Positions 8,401-16,290 of a DNA stretch of 64,000 nt are shown one piece after another (the stretch's first letter is position 1; every line of letters starts with the position of its first letter). Origin of the DNA: Planctomycetales bacterium (GTDB taxonomy: Bacteria > Planctomycetota > Planctomycetia > Planctomycetales > Planctomycetaceae); the NCBI GenBank assembly GCA_026400835.1, contig JAPLOA010000074.1, forward strand, positions 1 through 64,000, in the 5' to 3' direction. Position numbers and translations under genes: made by a program. The notes below the pieces were generated by a model, which was not told the origin of the DNA, did no database searches, and saw nothing but the letters and a program-made list of their open reading frames with translations.

Positions 8401-10276
8401 AGAGCCATCCATCTGGTCCCCAGATAAACGCGTTCAGCGTTTCATGAGTATCCTGCCAGCCAAACCCATCGCGAAGAACGATCGCTCCAGGGGGCACGTC
8501 TTTGGGGAACTGTAAAGTTGCTTTCATTGAAGACGTCTCGCTTTGCGAGACGGACCGCAAGGCAGCACTTAGCTTCCCGTTGTCGTCCTCACTGATCACG
8601 GGAACCCCGGAAGGCTCCTCTCGCAGAGCGAGAGGGCTACTATCCGGAACATCATCGCCATCACGATCGGGAATGAACATCAGATAGGGAGCCGCCCCGA
8701 CGTAAACACCGCCAAAGCCAACCTCCAGACCGCTGACCAGATTCAGTCCTTCGATAAAGACCTTCGACGAATCAAAAACGCCGTCGCCCGTGGTGTCTTC
8801 AAAGATCACCAGCTTATCTTTGCCTTCGCCCTCCGGTGCTCGCAATGGATACGTATGAGCTTCTGCGACCCACAGTCGGCCTTTGTGATCGAAACACATC
8901 GCGATCGGCTGATGGACCATCGGTTCGCCCGCCGCCAACTGCACATTGAAACCAGCCGGGACGGTCATTTGCTTTGCCGCTGCCTCGGGAGAAAGTCCTT
9001 GAGCCATCTCTTTACGTTTCTGCGGCTGAGCCCGCAGGAATTCCTCTTCCGTGACGGACGGGGCTGAGTGCATCAGGATGTTTGCACCCTTCATGCCGCC
9101 GCACACGATGTCGATCAGCCCATCTTTGTTGAGGTCGTCCACCACCAGACCACGGCCGATACCCGCTTCGCCATCAGCCAGATGTGGCACAAAATCAACG
9201 GTTCCATCTGCACCGCGCTGGAGTTCAAACCAGTAAACAACAGCGCCTGCATCCCACATGGGGCTCTGAGCATGATGAGACCAATACGTCTTTCCGGTCA
9301 CAAGATCCAGCAGACCGTCACCATTCATATCCGCCAGTTGAACTGCATGGAGTTCAGTAAAGAGCAAACCATAGGGGCTTTGTTCTGTCGTCTCGCCCAT
9401 CAACAAATGCTTTTCGAATGTGGTGTCACCGTCAGCGTCGACGCCAGTGTTTTCGTACCACGCCAGTCCGAAGTCATGAGCACTCAAAGCAGTAACGATG
9501 TCGTTATCTTTGTCTCCATCAATGTCATACGCAAACATATCCGCGCCGGCTCGCGCGAAGGGATACTTGTGAAACTTCCAAACCCCTTCGACTGCACCTT
9601 CAGACGGTTGTTCCATCCAGCCATCGGTCGCAATCATGTCCATGCGACCATCACCGTTAACGTCGCCCACACCAAGGCCATGTCCAAACGGTGTCGGTGC
9701 GATCTTTTCGGAGATGGAAACAAACTGCCACGCTCCAAGGGGTTTATCTTTCATCGGAAGATAAAAGCCGTAGTGGCCCTGGCGAGTGCAAACTAATTCA
9801 GGTGTTCCATCACCATTGACGTCAGCGAACTGAGGCGCCTCATTGCTGACGGAATCTGCAACCTGCAACTTTTCCCAAAGTCCATTCAGGCCATCTTTGC
9901 CTGGGTTGCGATAGACGAATCCCGGAGTTCCCGGAAAACCCACGACGAGGATGTCGTTCCAGCCGTCTTTGTCGAAGTCGTAAATCCAGTTGAAGAAGTT
10001 ATCCGCGTAGCCCTCGCGTTTTTGCGGAACGGCCGGATAGATCTCATTCTTTTGACTGAAATCCGGGCCGGCATACCAATGCGGGCCATAAACAACGTCT
10101 TTGACTGCGTCGCCGTTAACATCACCGGCCGAGATTCCTTCCGAATAATAAACGTCCGATAACTCCTGACGCGTAAAGGAGTGCAGTTGAAAGTCAGTAG
10201 CCAATAGCGCCTTCTGCGACAGAAGTATCAGCATTAGCGCGAACACGACCGAGCACGTTTTCGAAAAGTAAGACAT
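5444..10276 (-). CDS. Giant exported PVC-type membrane-bound dehydrogenase with VCBS/FG-GAP, HEAT, cytochrome c and C-terminal sugar-binding-like domains
   Basis: About 1610 residues. The ATG at 10276 gives a signal peptide (MSYFSKTCSVVFALMLILLS). Domain order: FG-GAP/VCBS-like repeats with Asp-rich loops (GDVNGDAVKDVVYG, ADVNGDGTPELVC, ADMNGDGLLDLVTG) over the first ~400 residues; the PVC beta-propeller (GFNVQLAAGEP, GFGWQDTHETLNAFIWGPDG, HFNPYTYDDIKTIADHQHY); a HEAT-type helical region; a cytochrome c domain with CQNCH; and a C-terminal beta-sandwich (GEAMKIVEKTGG, HLWWTGARPGDKLSL). Family members are exported, heme-linked proteins thought to act on sugars or polysaccharide products; substrate unknown. 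A palindromic repeat (8534-8635) interrupts the propeller in frame, adding about 50 residues between DRDGDDVPD and LRDGFGWQ. The gene is monocistronic as far as visible. Confidence 0.9.
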   Translation of the reverse strand: MSYFSKTCSVVFALMLILLSQKALLATDFQLHSFTRQELSDVYYSEGISAGDVNGDAVKDVVYGPHWYAGPDFSQKNEIYPAVPQKREGYADNFFNWIYDFDKDGWNDILVVGFPGTPGFVYRNPGKDGLNGLWEKLQVADSVSNEAPQFADVNGDGTPELVCTRQGHYGFYLPMKDKPLGAWQFVSISEKIAPTPFGHGLGVGDVNGDGRMDMIATDGWMEQPSEGAVEGVWKFHKYPFARAGADMFAYDIDGDKDNDIVTALSAHDFGLAWYENTGVDADGDTTFEKHLLMGETTEQSPYGLLFTELHAVQLADMNGDGLLDLVTGKTYWSHHAQSPMWDAGAVVYWFELQRGADGTVDFVPHLADGEAGIGRGLVVDDLNKDGLIDIVCGGMKGANILMHSAPSVTEEEFLRAQPQKRKEMAQGLSPEAAAKQMTVPAGFNVQLAAGEPMVHQPIAMCFDHKGRLWVAEAHTYPLRAPEGEGKDKLVIFEDTTGDGVFDSSKVFIEGLNLVSGLEVGFGGVYVGAAPYLMFIPDRDGDDVPDSSPLALREEPSGVPVISEDDNGKLSAALRSVSQSETSSMKATLQFPKDVPPGAIVLRDGFGWQDTHETLNAFIWGPDGWLYGCHGVFTHSKVGKPGESDEQRLPLNAAVWRYHPQKDIFEAFMNGTSNPWGVDFNDKGQAFITACVIPHLWHVIQGARYHRQGGQHFNPYTYDDIKTIADHQHYVGNLADSAWWGHEPKASGATADAGGGHAHCGAMIYLGDNWPDEYRNQIYFHNVHGNRINCDILEPETGTSGFVGHHGKDLMLANDHYFRGINLRYGPDGTVYMIDWYDKNACHRTNPEIWDRTSGRIYRISHGTPKSVSVNASEWSDAELVAAHSHRNDWHVRMARKMLMERGLSEYVKVALTKLSVDASLPVESRLRCLWTLHGCGALTEQLTLMLLSDKEEYVRAWAIQLELEDKVLSDSVLKRLTEMAADDSSAVVRLYLTSALQRLPNESRWGIVRALAARAEDVNDHNLPLMIWYGTEPLVAEDSKRAMELALQTKIPLLRSYILRRASATNETLPAVVAALGSATEVELQREILTQMMASFEGRVDVPMPESWKATYDALLKSEQQDVIDRANQLAVLFGDQRVFPPMRSLLGDANQELARRQEALSVLVKGQDKAAVEVLQADAVLGNADLQAAAVRALATLGNDSTPGLLLERYGKFPNELKTDVVSTLVSRPVWTKLLLTKIAEGAVPSSDLHAFHVRQIVTFNDSTLNEMLKNHWGEIRESSADRKAQAATLKKDLGPRVLARANLGNGRRVYSKTCQNCHRLFGTGGQIGPDITGSNRANLDYILENILDPSAVVGRDYQVTVVALQSGQVIQGLLKQETDSALTIQTINDRVIVPKSEIEERTLSNVSMMPERQLETLTKDEVRDLVAYLASPGQVVLSGPASPIDAKTGKVPGAIEGEAMKIVEKTGGTATSQNMGGFPADRWSGSDHLWWTGARPGDKLSLEVPVEKAGMFDIEIVLTRARDYGVAKISIDDKVLDPGLDMFNNPEVITTGVLSFGMNELAAGNHRITFEIVGANPEAVKAYMLAVDYIRLVPTQKNSGEKNSSEKK
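8534..8635. repeat. Palindromic repeat unit inserted in frame in the PVC dehydrogenase gene
   Basis: Two 19-nt hairpins, CGTCTCGCTTTGCGAGACG at 8534-8552 and CCTCTCGCAGAGCGAGAGG at 8617-8635, flank about 64 nt. They resemble each other (TCTCGC arm, 3-nt loop, GCGAGA arm). The unit is read through in frame and encodes a low-conservation segment (PLALREEPSG ... SVSQSETSSM). The propeller around it is well conserved, which points to insertion of a mobile palindromic unit. Confidence 0.7.
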
Positions 10277-10593
10277 AAGACCGATCCGGAATGCAGCGTG
10301 GTGGGGAAAAAACCAGGGATGAGTTCCCAATGCGGGAAACCATCCGGCAGGCTGAGCGTATGCTGCCACATTGCAACATTTTTGGCCAGGCAGGAGTAAT
10401 TGTGCCGGTTACAAGGAAACTCACTGTTTCCAGAACGCCACATTCTCGGAATTCTGTGGCTTTTGCAGCCAGTCACGCGGACCCCTTCACTGGATATTCA
10501 CGATTTCCGTGGAACCGATGTGCGGGTCTTGACCTATGGTGAACAGTGTTACGAAATTCAGGCCGCGTCTCCACGAAAGTTGGAACTCGGAAA
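10277..10593. other. Divergent promoter region, PVC dehydrogenase / kinase
   Basis: About 317 bp between divergently read genes; promoters for both should lie here. Short frames in it have no recognisable content, and I see no clear operator palindrome. Confidence 0.35.
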
Positions 10594-11958
10594 ATGTCCG
10601 TAGTGTTGAGTCAGCAAACTTCTCTCAGACCAGTGTCCATCGACGAATCTTTCGCCGGTGAGTCATTCGATGGGCCTCTGCGCGACGACAGAGCGTCAGC
10701 ACCCGGACCAGAGCAGAATCATTCTCTGAAGTTGACCTCGCGGCTGATTGTCCGTGCCGCTGCGATCATTGGCGTCGGTTTGTTTGTGACGGGAGTTTGT
10801 TCAGCAACAGTTAAGTTCAGTCTGCTCGATTCTCAAACGACGCTGATGTCTCTGCAACATCATTCGACCACGATTTTTGTTGCGTTCGGATTTGCGATCT
10901 TCGGTTGTGCAATCAATCGCCAGTTGGGCAAAGACGCTCCCAGGGGCGATCATCTTGGACCCTACAAGCTCATCAAACTGATTGGCCAGGGCGGGATGGG
11001 CGAGGTCTATCTGGCAGAACATGAACTCCTGAAACGCCGCTGTGCTGTTAAGGTGATTCGAAGCGACAAAGCGTCCAACCGAAAAATGCTGGCACGCTTT
11101 GAACGGGAGGTGAAGGCCACCGCTCAGTTGACTCACTGGAACACAGTGCAGGTCTATGATTATGGCCGGACATCCAATGGAACATTCTACTATTCGATGG
11201 AATATCTGCAGGGACTTAATCTGAGACAGTTGGTCGAAGATCGTGGTCCTCTGCCGCCCGGTCGTGTCATCTTTATTCTGCGACAACTCTGCGGCGCGCT
11301 GCACGAAGCGGCCACATTCGGGCTTGTGCATCGTGACATCAAGCCCAGCAACATCTTTCTGACGGAACGCGGTCAGATGTTTGACGTTGCCAAGTTGCTC
11401 GATTTTGGACTTGTTCGGCCTGCCTCCTTTGGGACCTGTCCGATCCGAAACGTCAGCAAGCAACTGCAGGGTTCTCCTCGATTTATGTGTCCTGAGCAGG
11501 CTCAGGGACAGAAGCCTGACTGTCGGGGTGACCTGTATTCGCTGGCTTGCGTTGCGTACTTCCTGCTGGCCGGCAGAACTCCGTTTGAAGATGAGAATCC
11601 TGTCTTCCTGGTCGTTGCCCACACAACAACCCCCGCGCCCACGTTTGAGGAGATCGGTGTCGAAGTTCCGGCTGACCTGGCCGACATTATCATGACATGT
11701 CTCAGGAAAAAGCCGGAAGAGCGTATTCAGTCACCCCGTGAACTTCTGGAAGCCATTGATCGCTGCGACTGCGCCCGGGACTGGTCGTGGAGCAAGGCCG
11801 AGCACTGGTGGTTTGATCATCCTGAGGAAACTCATCATCAGCCCGGAGAGGATGAAGGAACAAATACTAAGTCTGCCACAACAGATTCGGCCGTCGGTAG
11901 CGATCCGGATGTGACTTGTGTCTGTGGGGGCGAACAACGGGACGACAGTCAAACTTAG
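10594..11958 (+). CDS. Membrane-anchored Hanks-type Ser/Thr protein kinase
   Basis: 454 residues from the ATG at 10594 (GGA 5 nt upstream). Two hydrophobic segments come before the kinase: IVRAAAIIGVGLFVTGVC and STTIFVAFGFAIFGCAI, which should form a membrane hairpin leaving the kinase in the cytoplasm. The kinase domain has the Gly loop IGQGGMGEVYLAE, the catalytic Lys in CAVKVI, the loop HRDIKPSN, the metal site DFGLV and the APE-equivalent CPEQAQG. The C-terminal ~60 residues are acidic, end in several cysteines and look disordered. The usual planctomycete arrangement is kinase first and membrane segment second; here it is reversed and there is no external sensor domain. It converges with the methyltransferase gene (54-bp gap). 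Confidence 0.92.
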   Translation: MSVVLSQQTSLRPVSIDESFAGESFDGPLRDDRASAPGPEQNHSLKLTSRLIVRAAAIIGVGLFVTGVCSATVKFSLLDSQTTLMSLQHHSTTIFVAFGFAIFGCAINRQLGKDAPRGDHLGPYKLIKLIGQGGMGEVYLAEHELLKRRCAVKVIRSDKASNRKMLARFEREVKATAQLTHWNTVQVYDYGRTSNGTFYYSMEYLQGLNLRQLVEDRGPLPPGRVIFILRQLCGALHEAATFGLVHRDIKPSNIFLTERGQMFDVAKLLDFGLVRPASFGTCPIRNVSKQLQGSPRFMCPEQAQGQKPDCRGDLYSLACVAYFLLAGRTPFEDENPVFLVVAHTTTPAPTFEEIGVEVPADLADIIMTCLRKKPEERIQSPRELLEAIDRCDCARDWSWSKAEHWWFDHPEETHHQPGEDEGTNTKSATTDSAVGSDPDVTCVCGGEQRDDSQT

Positions 11959-12012
11959 GAGGCTCTTGAAAACTCGCTGTTATCAGCCGCCAGACTGTTC
12001 ATGCCGCCTTGA

Positions 12013-12747
12013 TCACTCGCTGACCTTTTCCAGCTCAACAAGGATTCCGCCCAGCTTCAACAACTCGTGGAATCGAGTGAACCAGTGAACCTTGCCCCAG
12101 CGGAGCCCAATCGACTCGGCAGCAATTTTCAGCTCCTCACGATTAAACGTCCGGCACTTCCAGGTGTGGCTGGTCATCAGGCCAGAAAAAGAATCTTCGG
12201 TAGCCAGCAGAAGAATGGTGCCACCTGGACGAAGTACGCGAGCAAACTCGCGAAGCCCTTCTTCAGGATCCGGAAGATATTCCAGAACGTACCCGCAAGT
12301 CACACAGTCAAACGAGGCGTCTCGAAACGGGAGTGCTCGCATGTCGGCCGCGACAAAAACCGGTCGATCAGAATTCAGCCGTTCGCGAGCCCGTCGCAGC
12401 ATTTCCCAGGAAAGGTCAAAACCGACAATTTCAGTGTCCGGGCGACTGGTGGCCAGCAGATGACGAATGATCTGTCCTGCACCCGAGCCGACATCAAGGA
12501 TTCGCGAAAAGCGGCGAGCATCAAAGCGACCAGAGCGAAACAGCTTCCCCATCAAAGGTTCGTGGAGGGAAATAATGCTGCTGAACTTCAGCGCGGCACC
12601 CCGTGGGCCATCGTACAGGCGTCGTACAGACTTCTGATAGGTTCCGAACGGCTGTCGGCGAATTCCTCGGAATTCCCCAAGACGCCTCAATCGCTCACGG
12701 GCCTTCTTTTGAAGGCTAAGAACACGTTTTCTCACGACGTACGACAT
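12013..12747 (-). CDS. Class I SAM-dependent methyltransferase (UbiE/MenG-like)
   Basis: 244 residues from the ATG at 12747; a GTG at 12846 would add 33 residues of no recognisable content. Motif I is ILDVGSGAGQIIRHLL, the acidic ribose-binding position follows in VGFDLSWEM, motif II region is VAADMRALPFRDASFD, and the post-II segment is LREFARVLRPGGTILLL. These place it in the Methyltransf_11 family. The N-terminus is basic (VRKRVLSLQKKARERLRRL). The substrate cannot be told; relatives act on quinones, lipids or small metabolites. The gene is transcribed away from the LMW-PTP gene, so a shared divergent promoter region lies at its 5' end. Confidence 0.85.
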   Translation of the reverse strand: MSYVVRKRVLSLQKKARERLRRLGEFRGIRRQPFGTYQKSVRRLYDGPRGAALKFSSIISLHEPLMGKLFRSGRFDARRFSRILDVGSGAGQIIRHLLATSRPDTEIVGFDLSWEMLRRARERLNSDRPVFVAADMRALPFRDASFDCVTCGYVLEYLPDPEEGLREFARVLRPGGTILLLATEDSFSGLMTSHTWKCRTFNREELKIAAESIGLRWGKVHWFTRFHELLKLGGILVELEKVSE

Positions 12748-13094
12748 CCCTGAACGGACGGATTGACTTTTGACTCTGACGACGGCCCCAAAAGTGACGC
12801 CTCGATATGGGACCAAAAGCGATCCAGAATTGCAATCCGTGATCACAGACTTGCCAAATTCTTTTGGTAGCCTCAGAACCGGGGCGCGGAAATAACGGGG
12901 GGCAATTCTCCAATCCTTAACATCTCAGCGGGTATCTGACACGGAAACTTGAGATTTGCGAGGAATCCCGCCATCATTCGCGGACAAAACGTGTCCCCTT
13001 TTGCTTTTCGTCGGCCAGACGAGTTTCTTTGGTACTCATTCTCTTCAGTTTGTCGGATTTCTATGACTATTCCCCAAACCAAAGGATCGCGTCC
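12748..13094. other. Divergent intergenic region, methyltransferase / LMW-PTP
   Basis: Holds the promoters of both flanking genes. A longer start for either gene (GTG 12846 leftward, ATG 13029 rightward) would take up part of it. I see no strong hairpin or repeat. Confidence 0.3.
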
Positions 13095-13598
13095 GTGAGT
13101 AGCCGCGATCGTGCCAACGACGCAGTCCTTCGGGTGCTGTTCGTCTGTACGGGAAACACTTGTCGTAGTCCAATGGCTGAGACCATCTTTCGGCAACTCG
13201 TCGCTGAAAAACTGTCGTGTCGGGACTGGGAATTGCGGGAACGTCGAATAGATGTTTTCTCGGCTGGCATTGCGGCTGGAGAAAGTGACCCTGCAGCCAG
13301 GGAAGCGATATTGGTGATGCAGGAATGCGGTCTTGATCTGTCGCAGCACCTGAGTCAGCAGGTCAACGAACACATGCTGGAGAATTCCACAGTGGTGTTG
13401 GCACTAACCGAACGACATCGTCGGGTTTTATGTGAAGCAAGGCCGGACCTGGCGGACCGAGTCAAACTGCTTTCCCATCGCGGCGAGGATATCTCGGATC
13501 CGATTGGCGGATCATTGGAAGAATACCGTAGTTGTGCTGCTCAGATCAGTGATAATCTTCGAATCTGGGTTGATGAACTGTTCAGGAAAGAGTCGTAA
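13095..13598 (+). CDS. Low-molecular-weight protein tyrosine phosphatase
   Basis: 167 residues from a GTG at 13095, chosen because the family begins a few residues before the P-loop; an ATG at 13029 is in frame but adds an unrelated 22-residue lead. The P-loop CTGNTCRSPMAE holds nucleophile Cys18 and Arg24; the general-acid loop is DISDPIGG. It would remove phosphate from tyrosine (or arginine) residues in cytoplasmic proteins. The next gene, rpiB, starts 5 nt after the stop, so the two form an operon. The same pairing with rpiB is common in Gram-positive bacteria, where the phosphatase acts on phospho-arginine; whether that holds here is inference. Confidence 0.88.
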   Translation: MSSRDRANDAVLRVLFVCTGNTCRSPMAETIFRQLVAEKLSCRDWELRERRIDVFSAGIAAGESDPAAREAILVMQECGLDLSQHLSQQVNEHMLENSTVVLALTERHRRVLCEARPDLADRVKLLSHRGEDISDPIGGSLEEYRSCAAQISDNLRIWVDELFRKES

Positions 13599-13603
13599 TC
13601 GCT

Positions 13604-14095
13604 ATGAAAATTGGCATCGCCAGTGACCATCGAGGCATTCAGATGAAGACTCGACTGACTCAACTGCTCCAAAGTCTCGACTGTGAAGTCCGAGACTTTG
13701 GCCCGTATGAGTCTCAAAGCGTCGACTACCCTGATTACGCAGCACAGGTCTCTCGAGAAGTCTCGAATGGTCACATTGATCGCGGAATCCTGATTTGCGG
13801 GACCGGGATTGGGATGTGTATCGCAGCAAACAAGTTTACCGGCGTCCGTGCGGCTCCTTGTCACGATAGTGTGACAGCCGAGTACAGCCGGTTGCACAAT
13901 GACTCCAACGTGATTTGTCTTTCAGCCGATCAACTTAGCGACCAGTTGGCTGACCAGGTGATTCGCATCTGGCTGAAAACTCCTTTTGAAGAAGGTCGTC
14001 ACGCGCGGAGACTACACAAGATCGCCGAACTGGAACGCGAAATCGCCAGCCAGCTTTGCCACAAAGAACACCTCAATCCGCCGGAACAGGGCTGA
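13604..14095 (+). CDS. rpiB: Ribose-5-phosphate isomerase B
   Basis: 163 residues, slightly longer than the usual ~150. It starts with MKIGIASDHRG, whose Asp-His pair binds and opens the sugar ring. The active-site Cys65 lies in ILICGTGIGMCIAANK, and the RAAPCHDSVTAEYSRLHNDSN segment matches the phosphate- and ring-binding part of the family. It interconverts ribose-5-phosphate and ribulose-5-phosphate in the pentose phosphate pathway. It is the second gene of a tight pair with the LMW-PTP. The C-terminus (ARRLHKIAELEREIASQ) is the normal dimer helix plus a short extension. Confidence 0.94.
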   Translation: MKIGIASDHRGIQMKTRLTQLLQSLDCEVRDFGPYESQSVDYPDYAAQVSREVSNGHIDRGILICGTGIGMCIAANKFTGVRAAPCHDSVTAEYSRLHNDSNVICLSADQLSDQLADQVIRIWLKTPFEEGRHARRLHKIAELEREIASQLCHKEHLNPPEQG

Positions 14096-14127
14096 ATCGG
14101 CCTGTTGATTTAGACACCGTTACGCTT

Positions 14128-14197
14128 GTAGTGCGGGCTTCTGCCAGAATTCACTTCAAAATTTGAAGCAATTCCGACTGAAGTCGGCACGACAAAC
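14128..14197. repeat. GTAG-type mirror repeat between rpiB and gcvH
   Basis: Begins GTAGTGCGGGCTTCTGCC and ends CTGAAGTCGGCACGACAAAC, which are imperfect inverted ends. It contains the inner palindromes CTTCAAAATTTGAAG (14154-14168) and CCGACTGAAGTCGG (14174-14187). A second copy with the same layout lies at 21149-21219. Confidence 0.6.
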
Positions 14198-14266
14198 TCC
14201 ATCAGCGACTCGCATGTCCGGATATGCGGCCAACGCGTCCTCCTGTCTCGATCGAAAGTACCCCTG

Positions 14267-14653
14267 ATGAATCCCGAACAACTGCGTTTCGCGAAAACTC
14301 ACGAATGGGTTTCCGTCGACGGTGATGTGGCCACAGTGGGTATTTCTGACTTCGCTGTAAAACTGCTGACCGACATCGTATTTCTGGCTCTGCCTGCAAT
14401 TGGTAAGAAGTTTTCGCCAGGTCAGTCGATGGGGGAAATCGAAAGCGTCAAAGCCGTCAGCGACGTTTATGCACCGGTTTCGGGCGAAATTCTCGAAGTC
14501 AACGAGCAGCTGCCGGATAATCTTGGTCTGCTGAGTGACAGTCCCTTCGAAAAAGCCTGGGTCGCCAAAATTCGAATGTCGAATCCTGAACAACTGAATC
14601 AGCTAATGAGCTATTCAGACTATCAGAAACATTGCGAGAACGACGGACACTAG
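14267..14653 (+). CDS. gcvH: Glycine cleavage system H protein
   Basis: 128 residues, the normal length. The protein starts RFAKTHEWVSVDGDVATVGIS and carries the lipoyl site ESVKAVSDVYAPVSGEI, with Lys62 the residue that receives lipoate. The lipoyl arm shuttles the aminomethyl group from the P protein to the T protein. It is the first of three glycine cleavage genes here, in the order gcvH, gcvPA, gcvPB. The 154-bp gap to gcvPA holds a dispersed 44-nt repeat. No gcvT is seen upstream or downstream, although gcvT usually leads this cluster. Confidence 0.96.
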   Translation: MNPEQLRFAKTHEWVSVDGDVATVGISDFAVKLLTDIVFLALPAIGKKFSPGQSMGEIESVKAVSDVYAPVSGEILEVNEQLPDNLGLLSDSPFEKAWVAKIRMSNPEQLNQLMSYSDYQKHCENDGH

Positions 14654-14676
14654 CGCATCGTGAAACTGCAGAATGC

Positions 14677-14720
14677 AGGTTGGACATTCCTGTCCGACTG
14701 GGTTTCGACGGGCTGGAATG
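14677..14720. repeat. 44-nt dispersed repeat, copy A
   Basis: Starts AGGTTGGACATTCCTGTCC and ends GGGCTGGAATG. An inverted copy matching at 40 of 44 positions lies at 33723-33766. It contains a small hairpin GGACA-TTCC-TGTCC. It is 24 nt after gcvH and 88 nt before gcvPA. Confidence 0.75.
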
Positions 14721-14807
14721 GCCTCCTGCGCTTAAATCAAGCCGGAGTAATCCCGACGCGATGCGTTCTTGCTCATTGAATCTACAGACCGCGAATAGCT
14801 CAATCCT

Positions 14808-16166
14808 ATGGCCTATCTCTTCGACACCCCGGACCAACGTCAGAAAATGTTCGCGGCCATCGGCATCCAGTCGATCGACGAACTCTTCGCTCAGATTCCC
14901 GTTGAGCTTCAACTCAAACGTGAACTGAACCTGCCACAGCCGGTTTCTGAAATGGCGCTGCAGCAGGAGATGGAAGAACGCCTGGGTGTCAACGCATCGT
15001 TTTCCAGAACCTGCTTTCTGGGCGGCGGCGTTTACGATCACTTCATCCCGGCAGTGGTCGATGAGATCACGTCGCGCGGCGAATTTTATACGGCTTACAC
15101 GCCTTATCAGGCAGAAGCCAGCCAGGGAACTCTGCAGGCGTTTTACGAATACCAGACGCTGATCTCACAACTGACCGGCATGGATGTTTCAAACGCCAGT
15201 CTGTACGAAGGCGGTACGGCTGTCAGTGAAGCCGTGTTCATGGCTATGCGAGTCAACGGGCGACATCAAAAAGTCGCTTTCGCCGGAACTTTGCATCCTG
15301 AATATCGCCTGGTCCTTGAAACTTACTTCGCTCGACTGGGAACTCAACTTGTTGAGATTCCTCATGTCAACGGCGTGCTTTGTCTTGATTCCTGCCGTGC
15401 GGCGATAGATTCGGAGACGACGGCTCTCGTGATTCAGCAGCCAAACTTCTTCGGCTGTCTGGAAGATGTGGCGGCACTGACTGAGATTGCTCACAACGCT
15501 GGTGCGCTGTCGATTCTGGCTTTTGATGCCATTAGCCCGGGTCTATTGAAGAAACCTGCGGACTACGGTGTTGATATTGCCGTCGCTGAAGGGCAACCGC
15601 TGGGAACTCCTTTGCAGTTTGGTGGACCCCTTCTTGGGATTTTTACTTGTCGCAACGAATACGTGCGGAAGATGCCGGGGCGACTGATTGGTAAGACCTT
15701 CGATCGCAAAGGCAAAGATTGCTTCGCTCTGAACCTGCAGGCTCGCGAACAGCATATTCGCCGTGACAAAGCCACCAGTAATATCTGCACGAATCAGGGG
15801 CTGCTGGCTCTTCGAACGACTGTCTTCCTGGCAACAGTCGGTCCGCATGGTCTTCGTCAGATGGCAACACTCAGCCATCAGAAAGCCCGCTATGCAGCCG
15901 ATGTGCTGACAAAGATTCCTGGCGTGCGGTTGAAGTTTCCACAGCCGTTCTTCCGTGAGTTCCTGTTGGAGACATCCCGGCCCGCAGCGTTAGTCCTGAG
16001 CGCGATCGCCGACAAAGGGATCAACGTCGGCCCGGATCTTCTGCGATTTGGAATTCAGAACGTCCCCGATGCTCAGAATTGCTTTCTTGTGGCTCTGACA
16101 GAAAAACGAACGCGATCAGAAATTGATGCATTAGCCAAAGCCCTGGCAGAAGTTCTGCAAAGCTGA
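14808..16166 (+). CDS. gcvPA: Glycine dehydrogenase (decarboxylating) subunit 1
   Basis: 452 residues, the usual length of the N-terminal half of a split P protein. Recognisable family blocks: YLFDTPDQRQKMFAAIGI at the start, CFLGGGVYDHFIPAVVDEI, FYTAYTPYQAEASQGTLQA, and MSNASLYEGGTA-type sequence (MDVSNASLYEGGTAVSEA). The later GRLIGKTFDRKGKDCFALNLQARE followed by RRDKATSNICTNQGL is also typical. It forms the alpha chain of the P protein and combines with GcvPB to decarboxylate glycine and load the H protein. It lies between gcvH and gcvPB in the same direction. Confidence 0.96.
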   Translation: MAYLFDTPDQRQKMFAAIGIQSIDELFAQIPVELQLKRELNLPQPVSEMALQQEMEERLGVNASFSRTCFLGGGVYDHFIPAVVDEITSRGEFYTAYTPYQAEASQGTLQAFYEYQTLISQLTGMDVSNASLYEGGTAVSEAVFMAMRVNGRHQKVAFAGTLHPEYRLVLETYFARLGTQLVEIPHVNGVLCLDSCRAAIDSETTALVIQQPNFFGCLEDVAALTEIAHNAGALSILAFDAISPGLLKKPADYGVDIAVAEGQPLGTPLQFGGPLLGIFTCRNEYVRKMPGRLIGKTFDRKGKDCFALNLQAREQHIRRDKATSNICTNQGLLALRTTVFLATVGPHGLRQMATLSHQKARYAADVLTKIPGVRLKFPQPFFREFLLETSRPAALVLSAIADKGINVGPDLLRFGIQNVPDAQNCFLVALTEKRTRSEIDALAKALAEVLQS

Positions 16167-16290
16167 TGTCACATCGCGTGGCTGATCTGACATCGTTGGG
16201 TGAGATCCTCCGCGCCTCTGAAACTTTTCGACGATCCGGCAAACACGCCCTGTTCAATTTCAGAATCAGCCAACTCTCAGGCAGATCATC

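Noticed and set aside
10801-11622. Long minus-strand frame inside the kinase gene
   Set aside because: Shadow of the kinase coding sequence, which has a full kinase motif set.
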